Position numbers and translations under genes: made by a program. Under the pieces are notes generated by a model, which ran no database searches, had not been told where the DNA came from, and worked only from the letters and a program-made list of their open reading frames with translations. A DNA stretch of 64,000 nucleotides from the NCBI GenBank assembly GCA_905235375.1, contig CAJOLH010000018.1, forward strand, positions 1 through 64,000. Reading direction: 5' to 3'. Positions 37,540 through 46,769 of this stretch are shown piece by piece. The number at the start of each line of letters is the position of its first letter. Positions within the stretch are counted from its first letter, which is position 1. The DNA is from an uncultured Bacteroidales bacterium. Its GTDB lineage: Bacteria > Bacteroidota > Bacteroidia > Bacteroidales > UBA3663.

Positions 37540-38096
37540 TTATCGGTTTTCGTTGATAGGCATCACTTCGCCGGTGTGGGTTTCGATGATATAGCCTTTC
37601 ACCACCACATCTTTCGGCATGAGGGGATGATTGCGCACCAGATCGACGGTCTCGAGCACGGCAGCCTCGGTGTCGTCGAAACCGTGGAGCCATGTGTCAA
37701 GGTCAATGCCACAATGACGCATCAAGGAAATGTGTTCCTCATCAATGCCGCGCTCCTTCATGAGGTGGAGCATTTCCTTGGCATTCATGCCTTGCACACC
37801 GCAGCCTGTGTGCCCGATGATCATCACTTCGTTCACGCCCAGTTCGTAGATGGCGATGAGCAGCGAACGCATAGCTGAGTCGAAGGGAAGGGGTTGGTGA
37901 TGGTGCCGCTTGCCACCTTGATCATCTTCACGTCGCCGTTCTTGATGCCAAGGGCAGCGGGAAGGAGTTCGACCAGACGGGTGTCCATACAGGTCACGAT
38001 GGCCAGTTTCTTGTCGGGGTACTTCGAAGTGGCATACTTCTCATAAGCTTTCGATTCGACGAAGGCTTTGTTGTATTGGAGCATTTCTTCAATCAT
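37540..38096 (-). pseudogene. Beta-class carbonic anhydrase, frameshifted by a 5-bp duplication
   Basis: Two ORFs make one enzyme: 38096-37833 encodes the first half with the zinc/active-site motif TCMDTRLVELLP, and 37872-37540 the second half with GHTGCGVQGMNA. They should join through NPF-DSAMRSLL, but the DNA carries a tandem duplication of GAAGG (37882-37891, plus strand), which shifts the frame after NPF. Removing 5 bases restores a ~184-residue carbonic anhydrase. Either the gene is inactive, or expression needs frameshifting or phase reversal, or the read is wrong. Neighbours are unrelated. Confidence 0.92.
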
Positions 38097-38136
38097 AGGG
38101 GTGGGAGGGAGAGGGGTTAAGAAGGGTTAAGAGGGG

Positions 38137-38724
38137 TTAGAGGAGCAGAATGTATATTGCACATCCTACCAAGAGGATAGCCATGACACGGTCAACGGTC
38201 TCGCGGTATCTGTGGAGGAACCTGCGGAGATAGGCACCGGCGTAAAGCCAGGAGAAGTTGGCACCCGGACCGGCTATCAACAGGAGCGGTGCCACAAGGA
38301 ATAGGTCATGCAGCTTGTCGCTGTAGGGCAGCACGTAGGATGAGAACACCGTCAGCTCGAAGAGCAGCATCTTGGCGTTGGTGAGCTGCATGAGCAAGCC
38401 CGAGGTGAAGTTGCAGTCCTTGGCTTCAGTGTCGTCCATTCCCTGATCGCGAAACATCTTCCATGCCAGCCAAAGGATGTAGGCTACGCCAATGTATTTC
38501 AGATAGACTACATAATGCCCCATCATTTCGCCCAGCAGGTGGGTGAGGAGCACCATCAGGATGAGGTCGATGCAGAAACCGGTGAATAATCCCCGCCACA
38601 TCTTGAGCGCTTTCCTGCGCCCGTATTTCAGGCAGCAGGCCAGAGAATAGAGATTGGCGGGTCCTGGAGTATAGCCTACAACGATAATGGCCAGGAGCAA
38701 AGACGGCAATAGAGAAATGGGCAT
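38137..38724 (-). CDS. LysE/RhtB-family amino-acid exporter
   Basis: The 195-residue protein has six hydrophobic segments and the family motif VGYTPGPANLYSLACCLKYGRRKAL at the N-terminus. Members export amino acids; the substrate is unknown. A consensus minus-strand promoter lies 80 nt upstream. Confidence 0.92.
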   Translation of the reverse strand: MPISLLPSLLLAIIVVGYTPGPANLYSLACCLKYGRRKALKMWRGLFTGFCIDLILMVLLTHLLGEMMGHYVVYLKYIGVAYILWLAWKMFRDQGMDDTEAKDCNFTSGLLMQLTNAKMLLFELTVFSSYVLPYSDKLHDLFLVAPLLLIAGPGANFSWLYAGAYLRRFLHRYRETVDRVMAILLVGCAIYILLL

Positions 38725-38803
38725 TGTCTGATTGGTTCGGCGATGGAGCCGAGATTACACTTGTTTATCAAGGTTGATGGACGAATCTCGCCTTTCAACA
38801 CTG

Positions 38804-38834
38804 CAAAAATACGGATTCTTGGCATCTTTTCCAA
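38804..38834 (-). promoter_or_regulatory. LysE gene promoter
   Basis: On the minus strand TTG (38834-38832), 20 nt and TATTTTTG (38811-38804) match the consensus. The predicted start near 38797 gives a ~73-nt leader. Confidence 0.8.
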
Positions 38835-39061
38835 ATGCTTTTCACAAAAAATAAACTCGCGAAGCTACCTTTTAAATCTTTTAACGGCTTTTGCCATCTT
38901 TCGGTGCAAAATGTTGCGAATTATACGGATATGGTCTGCACAAATGGACGTTCAAAATCAAAATGCCTGTCGGTATCATGTGAGACTGACAGGCGATTTT
39001 ACCAAAACTGTTCAAGGGTGTGATGAAAAGAGGGTGTGATGTTGAATAATTCGCCTTTTGT

Positions 39062-39092
39062 TTGGAAAAATGCCTCAAATCGTTTATCTTTG
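39062..39092 (+). promoter_or_regulatory. Promoter of the BASS-like transporter
   Basis: TTG (39062-39064), 20 nt and TATCTTTG (39085-39092) match exactly. The start near 39099 excludes the ORF track start at 39036 and supports the ATG at 39123. Confidence 0.85.
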
Positions 39093-39122
39093 CGGCGAGC
39101 TTTCTATCTTTCTCAAACAGAT

Positions 39123-40079
39123 ATGCCGAAATTATTTCCATTCATCAAGAAGTGGCTGCTCGTCGTGGCGATGAGTCTTGGTGTGTTCGGTTACTTTGTG
39201 GCCGATGCACTTTTTGTTGACCCAGTGGCTCGGCGAACGGTGGTTCATGGGGTGACATCATCGTTGCCCTATCTGCTCTTCTTGATGCTGTTTCTGGAGT
39301 TCAGCAAGATCAATCCGCGCGACCTTTTCCCGAAGAAGTGGCTCGTTTATTGCTTCGTGTATCAGTTTGGGGGCGGATTAGCGATGATTGCTGTGCTCCT
39401 TTGGGCGGGCTTGCCCGTTTGGACCAATGGTCTGTGGGAAGGTGCGCTGGTTTGCCTGCTTTGTCCGACGGCTACAGCCGTGGCAGTCATGTCGGCCAAA
39501 CTTGGAGGCAAGGCAGCCAGTGCCACTACGTATGCCGTACTTTCTTCGCTCTTTGCTGCTTTACTCATTCCTGCACTTTTCCCAATTGTTGCGCAGAATA
39601 GTGCTGAACTCACGTTCTGGACCCTTTTCCGAAAGATTTTTGCCAAGGTTTTCCCCGTCATTATTGTCCCGTTGCTCATGTCGATTCTCATGCGCGAATT
39701 TACGCCTTCCGTCCATCGCTGGGTGGCTCGTTTCGCCAAAGACAAGAGTTTCTATCTTTGGGCATTCTGCGTCATGATCAATACCGCCCAGGTGCTTCGC
39801 ATCATCTCTATGAGCCTGCTCGATGTGCCTACCACCCTCTTTTATTGCCTGTTTGCCGCACTGCTCTGCTTCGAGAATTTTTGGACGGGCAAGAAGTTCG
39901 GCGACATTTGCGACGACCGCCTGAGTGCAGGGCAGAGCCTTGGACAAAAGAATACCATCCTCGCCATCTGGGTGGCTATGACCTTCCTGCATCCCACATC
40001 GGGCATTGTGATGGGTGCCTACATGATTTGGCAGAACATCTTCAACTCATTGCAGCTTTCTTATCCAAAGCTGCGGTGA
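39123..40079 (+). CDS. BASS-family (bile acid:sodium symporter-like) membrane transporter
   Basis: The start is the ATG at 39123, after the promoter. The 318-residue protein has about 9-10 membrane segments, with LLCPTATAVAVMSAKLGGKAASATTYAVLSS in the middle and GQKNTILAIWVAMTFLHP near the end, as in the BASS superfamily. Substrates in this family range from bile acids to pantoate and pyruvate; none is indicated here. Confidence 0.83.
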   Translation: MPKLFPFIKKWLLVVAMSLGVFGYFVADALFVDPVARRTVVHGVTSSLPYLLFLMLFLEFSKINPRDLFPKKWLVYCFVYQFGGGLAMIAVLLWAGLPVWTNGLWEGALVCLLCPTATAVAVMSAKLGGKAASATTYAVLSSLFAALLIPALFPIVAQNSAELTFWTLFRKIFAKVFPVIIVPLLMSILMREFTPSVHRWVARFAKDKSFYLWAFCVMINTAQVLRIISMSLLDVPTTLFYCLFAALLCFENFWTGKKFGDICDDRLSAGQSLGQKNTILAIWVAMTFLHPTSGIVMGAYMIWQNIFNSLQLSYPKLR

Positions 40080-40245
40080 GTCTGAGTCTGTCATTCCCTT
40101 TCATTCTATTGAATTTTTTAATTATTCCATGCAAGGTTTCCCTTTTTCCTGCATTTAAAGGGCAGAATGGGGAAACTATTCGTTTGAACCTGTTCCACAT
40201 TGGTTGGCCTGGCACTGAGCTGAATGTCGAGGTGCACAAATAAAA

Positions 40246-40803
40246 ATGAATATACCGGGAAGAGATAACGAGCAATACATACTCGACCTGTTTCGACGAG
40301 GCGATTCCTCGGCGATGGATGCCTTGTATGCCCATTATGCCGACTACCTGACGGGTGTTTGCTACCGGTATATCTCCAACGACGAGGACTTGAAGGATGT
40401 GCTGCAGGAGAGTTTCATCCGGATTTTCACGCAGATTTCTTCGTTCAAGTATCGTGGCAGCGGTTCGCTGCAAGCCTGGATGACACGCATTGCGGTGAAT
40501 GAGAGTCTGCAGCTGCTGCGACGACAGAAGAACGACCCGCTACTTTTTGACACCGAACTCCCTGACCTTCCCGACGAGGACCCCGATACCGATGAGCTGA
40601 CGCATGGCGAGCTGGTTCAACTCCTCCGGAAATTGCCCGAGGGCTACCGCACGGTGCTCAATCTCTACGTCATCGAAGGGAAGAGCCACAAGGAGATTGC
40701 AGAGCTGCTCCACATCAAGCCCGACAGTTCTGCCTCGCAACTGCATCGGGCGAAGAATATGCTTGCACACCTTATTAAAGAATATAAATCGAAGCTGGTA
40801 TGA
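40246..40803 (+). CDS. ECF RNA polymerase sigma factor
   Basis: The 185-residue protein has sigma region 2 (MDALYAHYADYLTGVCYRYISNDEDLKDVLQESFIRIF) and region 4 (LRKLPEGYRTVLNLYVIEGKSHKEIAELLHIKPDSSASQL). Its stop overlaps the next gene's ATG (ATGA), which encodes its probable anti-sigma partner. It likely directs a surface-stress or envelope regulon. Confidence 0.96.
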   Translation: MNIPGRDNEQYILDLFRRGDSSAMDALYAHYADYLTGVCYRYISNDEDLKDVLQESFIRIFTQISSFKYRGSGSLQAWMTRIAVNESLQLLRRQKNDPLLFDTELPDLPDEDPDTDELTHGELVQLLRKLPEGYRTVLNLYVIEGKSHKEIAELLHIKPDSSASQLHRAKNMLAHLIKEYKSKLV

Positions 40804-42080
40804 ACGATAAATGGATGAAAGACGTAAAGGACCTGTCGAGTGGCTTCCGTAAGAAGGCGCCCGAAGGTTTGCTCGACGACATCAAGCAGGAGATGTCGCG
40901 CCGTGGTGTCATGCCTGCTTCCGAATTGAAGAAAGCATCCATTGTGCCGATGAATGGTTGGCAAAGGGTGGCAGCTCTGGCAGCCTTGGCTCTTGCCAGC
41001 GGGGTAGCTATCCATGAATGGAACAGAGAGATTGTGCCTATACAACCTGCTATCGTTGAGACTGAGGTCGAGCATGAAGGTGCCACTGAATCTTGGGACG
41101 AGCAAACGCCTCAGCTTCGAGCAGAACAACTCGCCGAAGCTTCGTCTGAGAGGACCAACAGGAAATCCTCCGATTTTCAAAAGGCACCCTCAGCGATGAT
41201 TCCCTGGCATACAGAAGTTCAGCCAGACGAAGCTCAGCGCAACGAAGCTGTCGATGAGGCGAAAGATGACGAAGCACAGATGAGAGAAGACCACACCAAT
41301 AGTGTGACGAAGGACGATGACATGGCGCAGAATGTCACCACGCATGAATTCGAACATTTAGCCATGAATGTTCGGCCGAAGCGCAATTACCGTTCGATGC
41401 ACACTGGTTGGGGCATCGGGGCTTATTATGGAGGAGGTGGAAATCTTTCGCTGAATAGTTTGTCTTCCAGTAGTGGCGATTATTCAGGCCAGGCAGCTAA
41501 TCCGATGGCACCTCAATCGGACCCGGTTTACGGAAATAATCCACCCCAAGAAAAGCCCGATGAACTCCCTGAAGAGAAGCATCACAAGCCACTCAGATTC
41601 GGCATTTCGGTGCGATACGTTTTGGACGAACGTTGGAGCCTCCTGTCGGGCATCACCTATAGTTATCTGCACTCCGATACATACGTCGTTTATGGTTCGA
41701 CTATTCGATCAGCCGAGCAGAAGTTGCATTATCTGGGCATTCCTCTTGCGGCAAGCTATAGCATCTGGTGGCAGAACGACCACGTCAATGTCTATGCCGT
41801 GGCAGGCGGTGAGATTGAGAAACTCGTGAAAGGCAAGCTGGAGATTGAGCGGGCATCGGGTATCAATACGTTTACCGAATCGGTGAAAGAAAATCGCCCG
41901 GTATTCAGCACCAACGCATCAGCGGGCATCGAATACCAGACGAAAAAAGGTGTCGGCCTATATGCTGAGCCTGGAGCATCGTATCACTTCGACAATGGAA
42001 GTGGCGTGCACTCCGCTTATACAGACAAACCTTGGGACTTCACAATAAGTATCGGTCTTAGAATAAATCTCAACGAATGA
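40800..42080 (+). CDS. Anti-sigma factor fused to an outer-membrane beta-barrel domain
   Basis: The 426-residue protein starts with a ~55-residue cytoplasmic helix region, one membrane segment near 58-76 (VAALAALALASGVAI), then a ~190-residue acidic disordered linker, and a C-terminal barrel (FGISVRYVLDERWSLLSGITYSYL ... DFTISIGLRINL) with PorT-like strands and a terminal aromatic-rich end. The linker is long enough to cross the periplasm. It is translationally coupled with the ECF sigma gene, so it is likely the anti-sigma and may sense the outer membrane directly. Confidence 0.82.
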   Translation: MNDKWMKDVKDLSSGFRKKAPEGLLDDIKQEMSRRGVMPASELKKASIVPMNGWQRVAALAALALASGVAIHEWNREIVPIQPAIVETEVEHEGATESWDEQTPQLRAEQLAEASSERTNRKSSDFQKAPSAMIPWHTEVQPDEAQRNEAVDEAKDDEAQMREDHTNSVTKDDDMAQNVTTHEFEHLAMNVRPKRNYRSMHTGWGIGAYYGGGGNLSLNSLSSSSGDYSGQAANPMAPQSDPVYGNNPPQEKPDELPEEKHHKPLRFGISVRYVLDERWSLLSGITYSYLHSDTYVVYGSTIRSAEQKLHYLGIPLAASYSIWWQNDHVNVYAVAGGEIEKLVKGKLEIERASGINTFTESVKENRPVFSTNASAGIEYQTKKGVGLYAEPGASYHFDNGSGVHSAYTDKPWDFTISIGLRINLNE

Positions 42081-42700
42081 AAATAATTTCAAAGCTGAAT
42101 TCACCAATCCTCATGATAAATAATTGGAAATTGCACGCCTACGAACTAGACATGCAAAATAAGAGATAAAGAGAATCATAAACTAATTCGAGTACATGGA
42201 GTATCATCTAATTTTGTAACCTTTACTTCCCATTTTATCATTCTGTCATTAATTTTTTATTATTTATAGAAAAAAAAGGGGGTAGAGGTTATCGCATATA
42301 ATAATTATTTAATATTTTTGCAATGGATTTATAAGACCCTTATATTTTAATTGGTATTTCCATTAGATTTGTAAGGGAGACTATAAAACCATGACATACT
42401 TAGGCGTTTTTACTACGCTTTGTTTGAGTTCGTATCGGAAATCTAGCAAATTTACCACTTTTAGCCTCGAACATTGCAACGGTAGATGTCCTCGGGATGT
42501 GTTCATTCACATCTCTTTAATCTTTTAAGGATGCTATATCCTTAAGGATTATTGGGATGTATGTGTTCATATCGGCGTGGCTCTGACGTTGCCTGTTCCG
42601 CTAAAAAGGCAGTGCTAGGGCCTCGATACGAAGAGCAGACAACATAAGTGACCGCGCTTTTCGTATGCCGCGAAAAAGGGGCTAAAATTTAGCCTAAGAT
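42081..42700 (+). promoter_or_regulatory. Long structured leader upstream of the UpxY-like gene
   Basis: This 620-nt stretch has no gene. TATTTTTG at 42313-42320 with TTA about 21 nt upstream is a weak promoter, giving a ~370-nt leader. Two clear hairpins follow: GATGTG/CACATC (42496-42513) and TTAAGGAT/ATCCTTAA (42525-42545, 8 bp, 5-nt loop). UpxY-type regulators of Bacteroides act on the long leaders of their own operons, so this is a likely target for antitermination. Confidence 0.6.
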
Positions 42701-43390
42701 ATGAACACATTGCTTAATGTGAATTCTATTCCAGGAGATGAAGATTCTCCACCATGTAATGGCCTAGAACCCATTGCGCTCCCCGAATCTACAACAGATG
42801 GGGTGTCCACCAAGAATGTTCAGCCAGTTACCGAGACAACAAATACATATAATTCTGCAGATGTTCATTGGTACGCGATGCGTACGACGTATGGTCGAGA
42901 GAAAAAAGCTTACGAATACATAGTTAATAAAGGTACTGAAGCCTTTTATCCCACATCTACTATAGAGAAGAAGAATAAAGATGGGAAGATGATTCACCAA
43001 GTGGTGAGTCTTCTTCCCAACATTTTTTTTATACACACAACAGAAGAGATGGCAAAGATCTATGCATACGATAAAAAGGATCTTCACTATCTCCGCTTTT
43101 ACTATAACCAACATCATGATGGAACCAAGGAACCTCTTATAGTGCCCGATTCGCAGATTGAGAATTTACGAATCGTTTGTAATTCCCATGCGAAGGACAT
43201 CCTTGTCGCCCCAGCAAACATCTCCAATTTCCAAACGGGTCAAAAAGTACGGGTCATAAAAGGTGATTTCAAGGGCATTGTTGGTATTGTTTCACGTTGG
43301 CATGGACAACAGCGAGTTGGAATTACCTTACAAGGATTATGTATCATCGCTACGGCGTATGTGCCGAGTGCGTTTCTTGAAGTAATATAG
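42701..43390 (+). CDS. UpxY/NusG-like transcription antiterminator
   Basis: The 229-residue protein has a ~55-residue unstructured N-terminal extension, then an NGN domain (HWYAMRTTYGREKKAYEYI ... VVSLLPNIFFIHTT) and a C-terminal KOW domain (FQTGQKVRVIKGDFKGIVGIV). It belongs to the specialised NusG paralogues that normally open capsule operons in Bacteroidales. Here no polysaccharide gene follows; the downstream genes are small membrane and zinc-ribbon proteins. Confidence 0.92.
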   Translation: MNTLLNVNSIPGDEDSPPCNGLEPIALPESTTDGVSTKNVQPVTETTNTYNSADVHWYAMRTTYGREKKAYEYIVNKGTEAFYPTSTIEKKNKDGKMIHQVVSLLPNIFFIHTTEEMAKIYAYDKKDLHYLRFYYNQHHDGTKEPLIVPDSQIENLRIVCNSHAKDILVAPANISNFQTGQKVRVIKGDFKGIVGIVSRWHGQQRVGITLQGLCIIATAYVPSAFLEVI

Positions 43391-43456
43391 TCCCTATTGT
43401 CTATTTCATTATGAAAAAGAGGACAATAAATTTAATTATCAAAATAGTAAGATATT

Positions 43457-44029
43457 ATGATGTATAAAATTCATATTAGAGAAATTAATGAAATCAACTT
43501 TTCCGACAGAACGCCTTTCACAGAGAGAGTTGTTCGTTGGTATTTGGCAACAAATGGAGTCGATGAAACCAAGCTTGAATCTCCAGCAGATGTTGAAGGT
43601 TGTTATTTCATCAAAAAAGATAATCATATACATAAAGCTGATTTAAAGTTAACGTCAATAAATAATGATGAATTATATATCGAGGTCAAAGGTCAAATGA
43701 CCTATACTGAGGTCAATAAGCTTCGGTTTTTACTTGAACACTCCGGAAAGTTTTTTTACATTTTGCAATTAACCGAACCCGATTGGATTGTGGATAATAG
43801 TTCAAATGCAAAAACATCAATAACTGAAATGAGTAAAAATGCATTTGAAGAGCAATTTAAAGAATTATTAGAGTTTTACGAAGGTAAAATTAGTGCGAAG
43901 AAGATGGCGCGAATAAGCAAGGAAAGATTGAATCAATTTATAACTAACAGGGAAAATGAGTATCAATCATGGGTTGATCAAGTAAAGCAAAAGGAACAGC
44001 TTAACAATGACAATCATGAAACCACTTGA
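43457..44029 (+). CDS. Hypothetical protein with possible PD-(D/E)XK-like core
   Basis: The start is the ATG at 43457 or the adjacent ATG at 43460. The 190-residue protein is AT-rich in codon use. The segment ADLKLTSINNDELYIEVKGQMT gives an aspartate, then a strand ending E-V-K, as in PD-(D/E)XK nucleases, but the fold is not otherwise evident. The C-terminal 60 residues are helical and charged. A nuclease or a nuclease-like binding protein is possible; confidence in this is low. Confidence 0.65.
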   Translation: MMYKIHIREINEINFSDRTPFTERVVRWYLATNGVDETKLESPADVEGCYFIKKDNHIHKADLKLTSINNDELYIEVKGQMTYTEVNKLRFLLEHSGKFFYILQLTEPDWIVDNSSNAKTSITEMSKNAFEEQFKELLEFYEGKISAKKMARISKERLNQFITNRENEYQSWVDQVKQKEQLNNDNHETT

Positions 44030-44139
44030 ATATAATGATTTGTATATACGTATATAGTCTTTTGTTCGAGCTATGTTTCGGTATCTTGCCATAATTACAA
44101 GTTAACACAATTACTAATTATATACTAAAATTAATTATT

Positions 44140-44589
44140 ATGAACAATTCATTTTCAAAGGATTTACGTTACTCGGTTTATTCAATGGTCGTAATAGTAA
44201 CCATTGTATTCTACACCGCTTGTTCTTCAAGCAATGGCGATTATAGTTCTAATTCTTACAATAGCGATGAAAATGTCACTTCTTCTGCCATTGAAACCAA
44301 TTCATACGGACCAGAATGGTTAAACGGAACTTGGAGTGGACGGTTTTCTATGGACATTTTAGGTAATGTGTCTTATTTCACGGTACGTTTGGAGATAAAC
44401 CAAAAAACGGGTAAGATCAGATCAATAGATGTCGATAACAATCAAGTTGATGAGGGGACCTATTATGTAGAAGATGGAGTGATAAGGGCGCGTTATCCAA
44501 TTGCGGGAGGAACCACTATCACCTATGATATTGACGAACAAAATCGCCGTATTGATTATGGAGATGGTCATTACTTGAGAAAACAATAA
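44140..44589 (+). CDS. Small lipoprotein, unknown
   Basis: The 149-residue protein has a hydrophobic leader with a lipobox-like YTAC (residues ~25-28) followed by a serine/asparagine-rich linker. The C-terminal part (EWLNGTWSGRFSMDILGNVSYFTVRLEIN) looks like a small calycin/barrel-type domain of the kind seen in many exported Bacteroidales proteins. Function unknown. Confidence 0.8.
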   Translation: MNNSFSKDLRYSVYSMVVIVTIVFYTACSSSNGDYSSNSYNSDENVTSSAIETNSYGPEWLNGTWSGRFSMDILGNVSYFTVRLEINQKTGKIRSIDVDNNQVDEGTYYVEDGVIRARYPIAGGTTITYDIDEQNRRIDYGDGHYLRKQ

Positions 44590-44619
44590 AAGATTATTAA
44601 ACTAATAACATTTACCATT

Positions 44620-45741
44620 ATGAAATGTAATCATTGCGAGAAAGAGATTCAAGAGGGTTCGAGATTTTGTCCTTACTGCGGTCAGAAAGTTGAACAAGTG
44701 ATTAAATGTCCCAATTGCGGCAATAGTATTCGACCAGGAGATATTTTCTGTATGAGTTGCGGCTGTAAGGTTGGTTCTGCTGAGACTGAAACTCAAGAAC
44801 AGGAAAGTGGTTCGAATATTCACAAGACTGCTCCTAACGAAGAGTCCAACAACTCTTCAATGCCACGAAAAGCTGAGAGGCAATCGAAAACTCCTTTGTA
44901 CGCTGGTATTATCGCTTGTGCAGTAATTGTATTGGCTGGACTAATTTATTATTTAAGGAGTACTGGATTTAATGCGAATAATCCCCGAATTGAAATAGGA
45001 AATATTCAATACAAAGGCAGTTACACTATAAGAAATTCTGAAAATGATGGTTGGAAATATTATGAAGTTCTTTCTCTTGACATAGCATGGCCTGTGTCAA
45101 TCAATGGAGTAGAACCAACGCAATTACAATCAAGAATACTACAGAGAATTAATCTTGATGAGTACGATAAACTTGAAATTTTAGGAACCTCAAACATTAA
45201 TGCCGTTTTGAAGGATTTATATGAAAAGAAATTAGATTTTACACCCGAATTTGATTATGACAATCAAATATGGGTTCGAGAAGTTGAAGCTAAAGTTACA
45301 GTCCTTGCTTCTACTAAGAAGTACATTACATTTGAATATACTATCTCCCGTCAAGAGTTTGAATATTCTGGCGATGGAAATGATGGATACATTACTTACG
45401 ATATTGCTAAATCAGAATGTGTTGAAGACAGATTGATAAATAAGAATTCCATTACAGAAATAGCTAAGTATTTGCTAAGAAACGACGAATACTATAATCT
45501 TCATCCTGAAGAATATCAGCTTGAACCTGATGATTTTGATGATTATTATAGAACACTAAAGATTGGATTATCAGAGAAAGGTATTATATGCTGTTTATCA
45601 AGTATAGATCTTGGTGAACTTGAGGAGTGCTCTCTCGACCAATTACGCGACTATGTTTCTGATGAATGTGTCGAATTATTGACTGATAACAAACATTGTG
45701 ATTATGTGAAGAAAGATATTGGGGACATTATCACTTTTTGA
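44620..45741 (+). CDS. Double zinc-ribbon membrane protein with exported domain
   Basis: The 373-residue protein starts with two zinc ribbons, C3/C6/C17/C20 and C30/C33/C44/C47, then a polar linker, one membrane segment near 93-111 (AGIIACAVIVLAGLIYYL) and a ~260-residue exported domain without recognisable family. The arrangement puts the ribbons in the cytoplasm and the unknown domain outside. The gene is AT-rich. Similar ribbon-membrane plans recur in the next genes, suggesting a family grown by duplication. Confidence 0.85.
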   Translation: MKCNHCEKEIQEGSRFCPYCGQKVEQVIKCPNCGNSIRPGDIFCMSCGCKVGSAETETQEQESGSNIHKTAPNEESNNSSMPRKAERQSKTPLYAGIIACAVIVLAGLIYYLRSTGFNANNPRIEIGNIQYKGSYTIRNSENDGWKYYEVLSLDIAWPVSINGVEPTQLQSRILQRINLDEYDKLEILGTSNINAVLKDLYEKKLDFTPEFDYDNQIWVREVEAKVTVLASTKKYITFEYTISRQEFEYSGDGNDGYITYDIAKSECVEDRLINKNSITEIAKYLLRNDEYYNLHPEEYQLEPDDFDDYYRTLKIGLSEKGIICCLSSIDLGELEECSLDQLRDYVSDECVELLTDNKHCDYVKKDIGDIITF

Positions 45742-45797
45742 TTAGTCGAATTCCTCAAGATTGTTTGAAGGAACGTTACACATAAACACGAATCATT

Positions 45798-46769
45798 ATG
45801 AAAAGCAATCATAGTGAAAGAAAGAAAACACATTATTTAGTCGGTATCCTTGCTTGTGCTTTAGTAATAGCTTCGGCCGTTTTATTCCTGAATAAGAAAG
45901 GACCTTCATCTGAGACTAATAACGAGAATCCTTCATCAAATTCCACAGAAACATGCGATAAAATAATATGTGATATTGTGGGTCCAGTCAAATCTTTTGA
46001 AATAACAGGCATTCTTTATGACGCATTACTTGCCCCTGAAATAGCCGTGTTTAATAGAGAAGGTAAACTGACTGAACTAAATAGCTATGTTTTTGAATAT
46101 AATAAGGATGGAAAGTGCATAAACATTAAGGGAAAAGACCAACTGAAGATTAAGAACTATTCAATAAATTCAGATGGATTGATAACACAAATCATCATGC
46201 ATGATTATTCCATTCCTATTCCAGAAGAACTTGATGAAAGTATTACGTGCACTTACGATGTCAATAACAAAAATAGACTCCAATACATATCTTATCAAGG
46301 CCCAGATGGAGGAACCGAAGGAAATCTTGAATATGATGCCAATAATCATTTGATAGAATTTTCGAATTCGGCTTATCATGAAATCATCGAATATAATTAT
46401 ACCAAGTTTGATGATTATGGTAACTGGATTGAAAGAAGCGTCGTCTATGATTCAAAAGCGGAGATGGAGGGAGATATTGACATTCACGAAGAATACACTG
46501 AGACAAGAATTATCGAATACTACCAAAAAAAACAAGAATCTATGGAAGACAATAAAAATAAGTATTGTCCAAAGTGTAGCAATATGTTGCCCATTAGTGC
46601 TACATACAGCAACAAATGTGGGGATAAAATGCCAGCGATGGAATCTGTCATGACAAAAAAGAATGAGCATGAAATTAATCAGATTCCTGCATCCGCAGAA
46701 CTTCATACTGTATTTGAACCAACTCCAAGAACAGAAAAGGCTATGTACGTCAGTGAGCAAGTAACATAA
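45798..46769 (+). CDS. Membrane-anchored YD-like protein with fused zinc-ribbon tail
   Basis: The 323-residue protein has an N-terminal membrane segment (LVGILACALVIASAVLFL), an exported region with YD/Rhs-like strands (VFEYNKDGKCINIKG, YDDYGNWIERSVVYDSK-like) and then, from residue 249, MEDNKNKYCPKCSNML, which looks like the start of a separate zinc-ribbon protein. An A8 run at 46525-46532 just before that point may have caused the two frames to join. The ribbon tail would be on the wrong side of the membrane, so the fusion is probably accidental. Confidence 0.7.
   Translation: MKSNHSERKKTHYLVGILACALVIASAVLFLNKKGPSSETNNENPSSNSTETCDKIICDIVGPVKSFEITGILYDALLAPEIAVFNREGKLTELNSYVFEYNKDGKCINIKGKDQLKIKNYSINSDGLITQIIMHDYSIPIPEELDESITCTYDVNNKNRLQYISYQGPDGGTEGNLEYDANNHLIEFSNSAYHEIIEYNYTKFDDYGNWIERSVVYDSKAEMEGDIDIHEEYTETRIIEYYQKKQESMEDNKNKYCPKCSNMLPISATYSNKCGDKMPAMESVMTKKNEHEINQIPASAELHTVFEPTPRTEKAMYVSEQVT

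Larger units (their letters stand above)
38725..39122. other. Divergent intergenic region with two promoters
   Basis: No gene is seen. It contains the minus promoter of the LysE gene (38804-38834) and the plus promoter of the transporter (39062-39092). The sequence between them carries no ORF of more than about 60 codons that looks coding. Confidence 0.7.

Noticed and set aside
40132-40243. Peptide-like tail ETIRLNLFHIGWPGTELNVEVHK before the sigma gene
   Set aside because: It could be the end of an eroded gene, but no start, upstream part or family is recognisable, so it is not listed as a feature.
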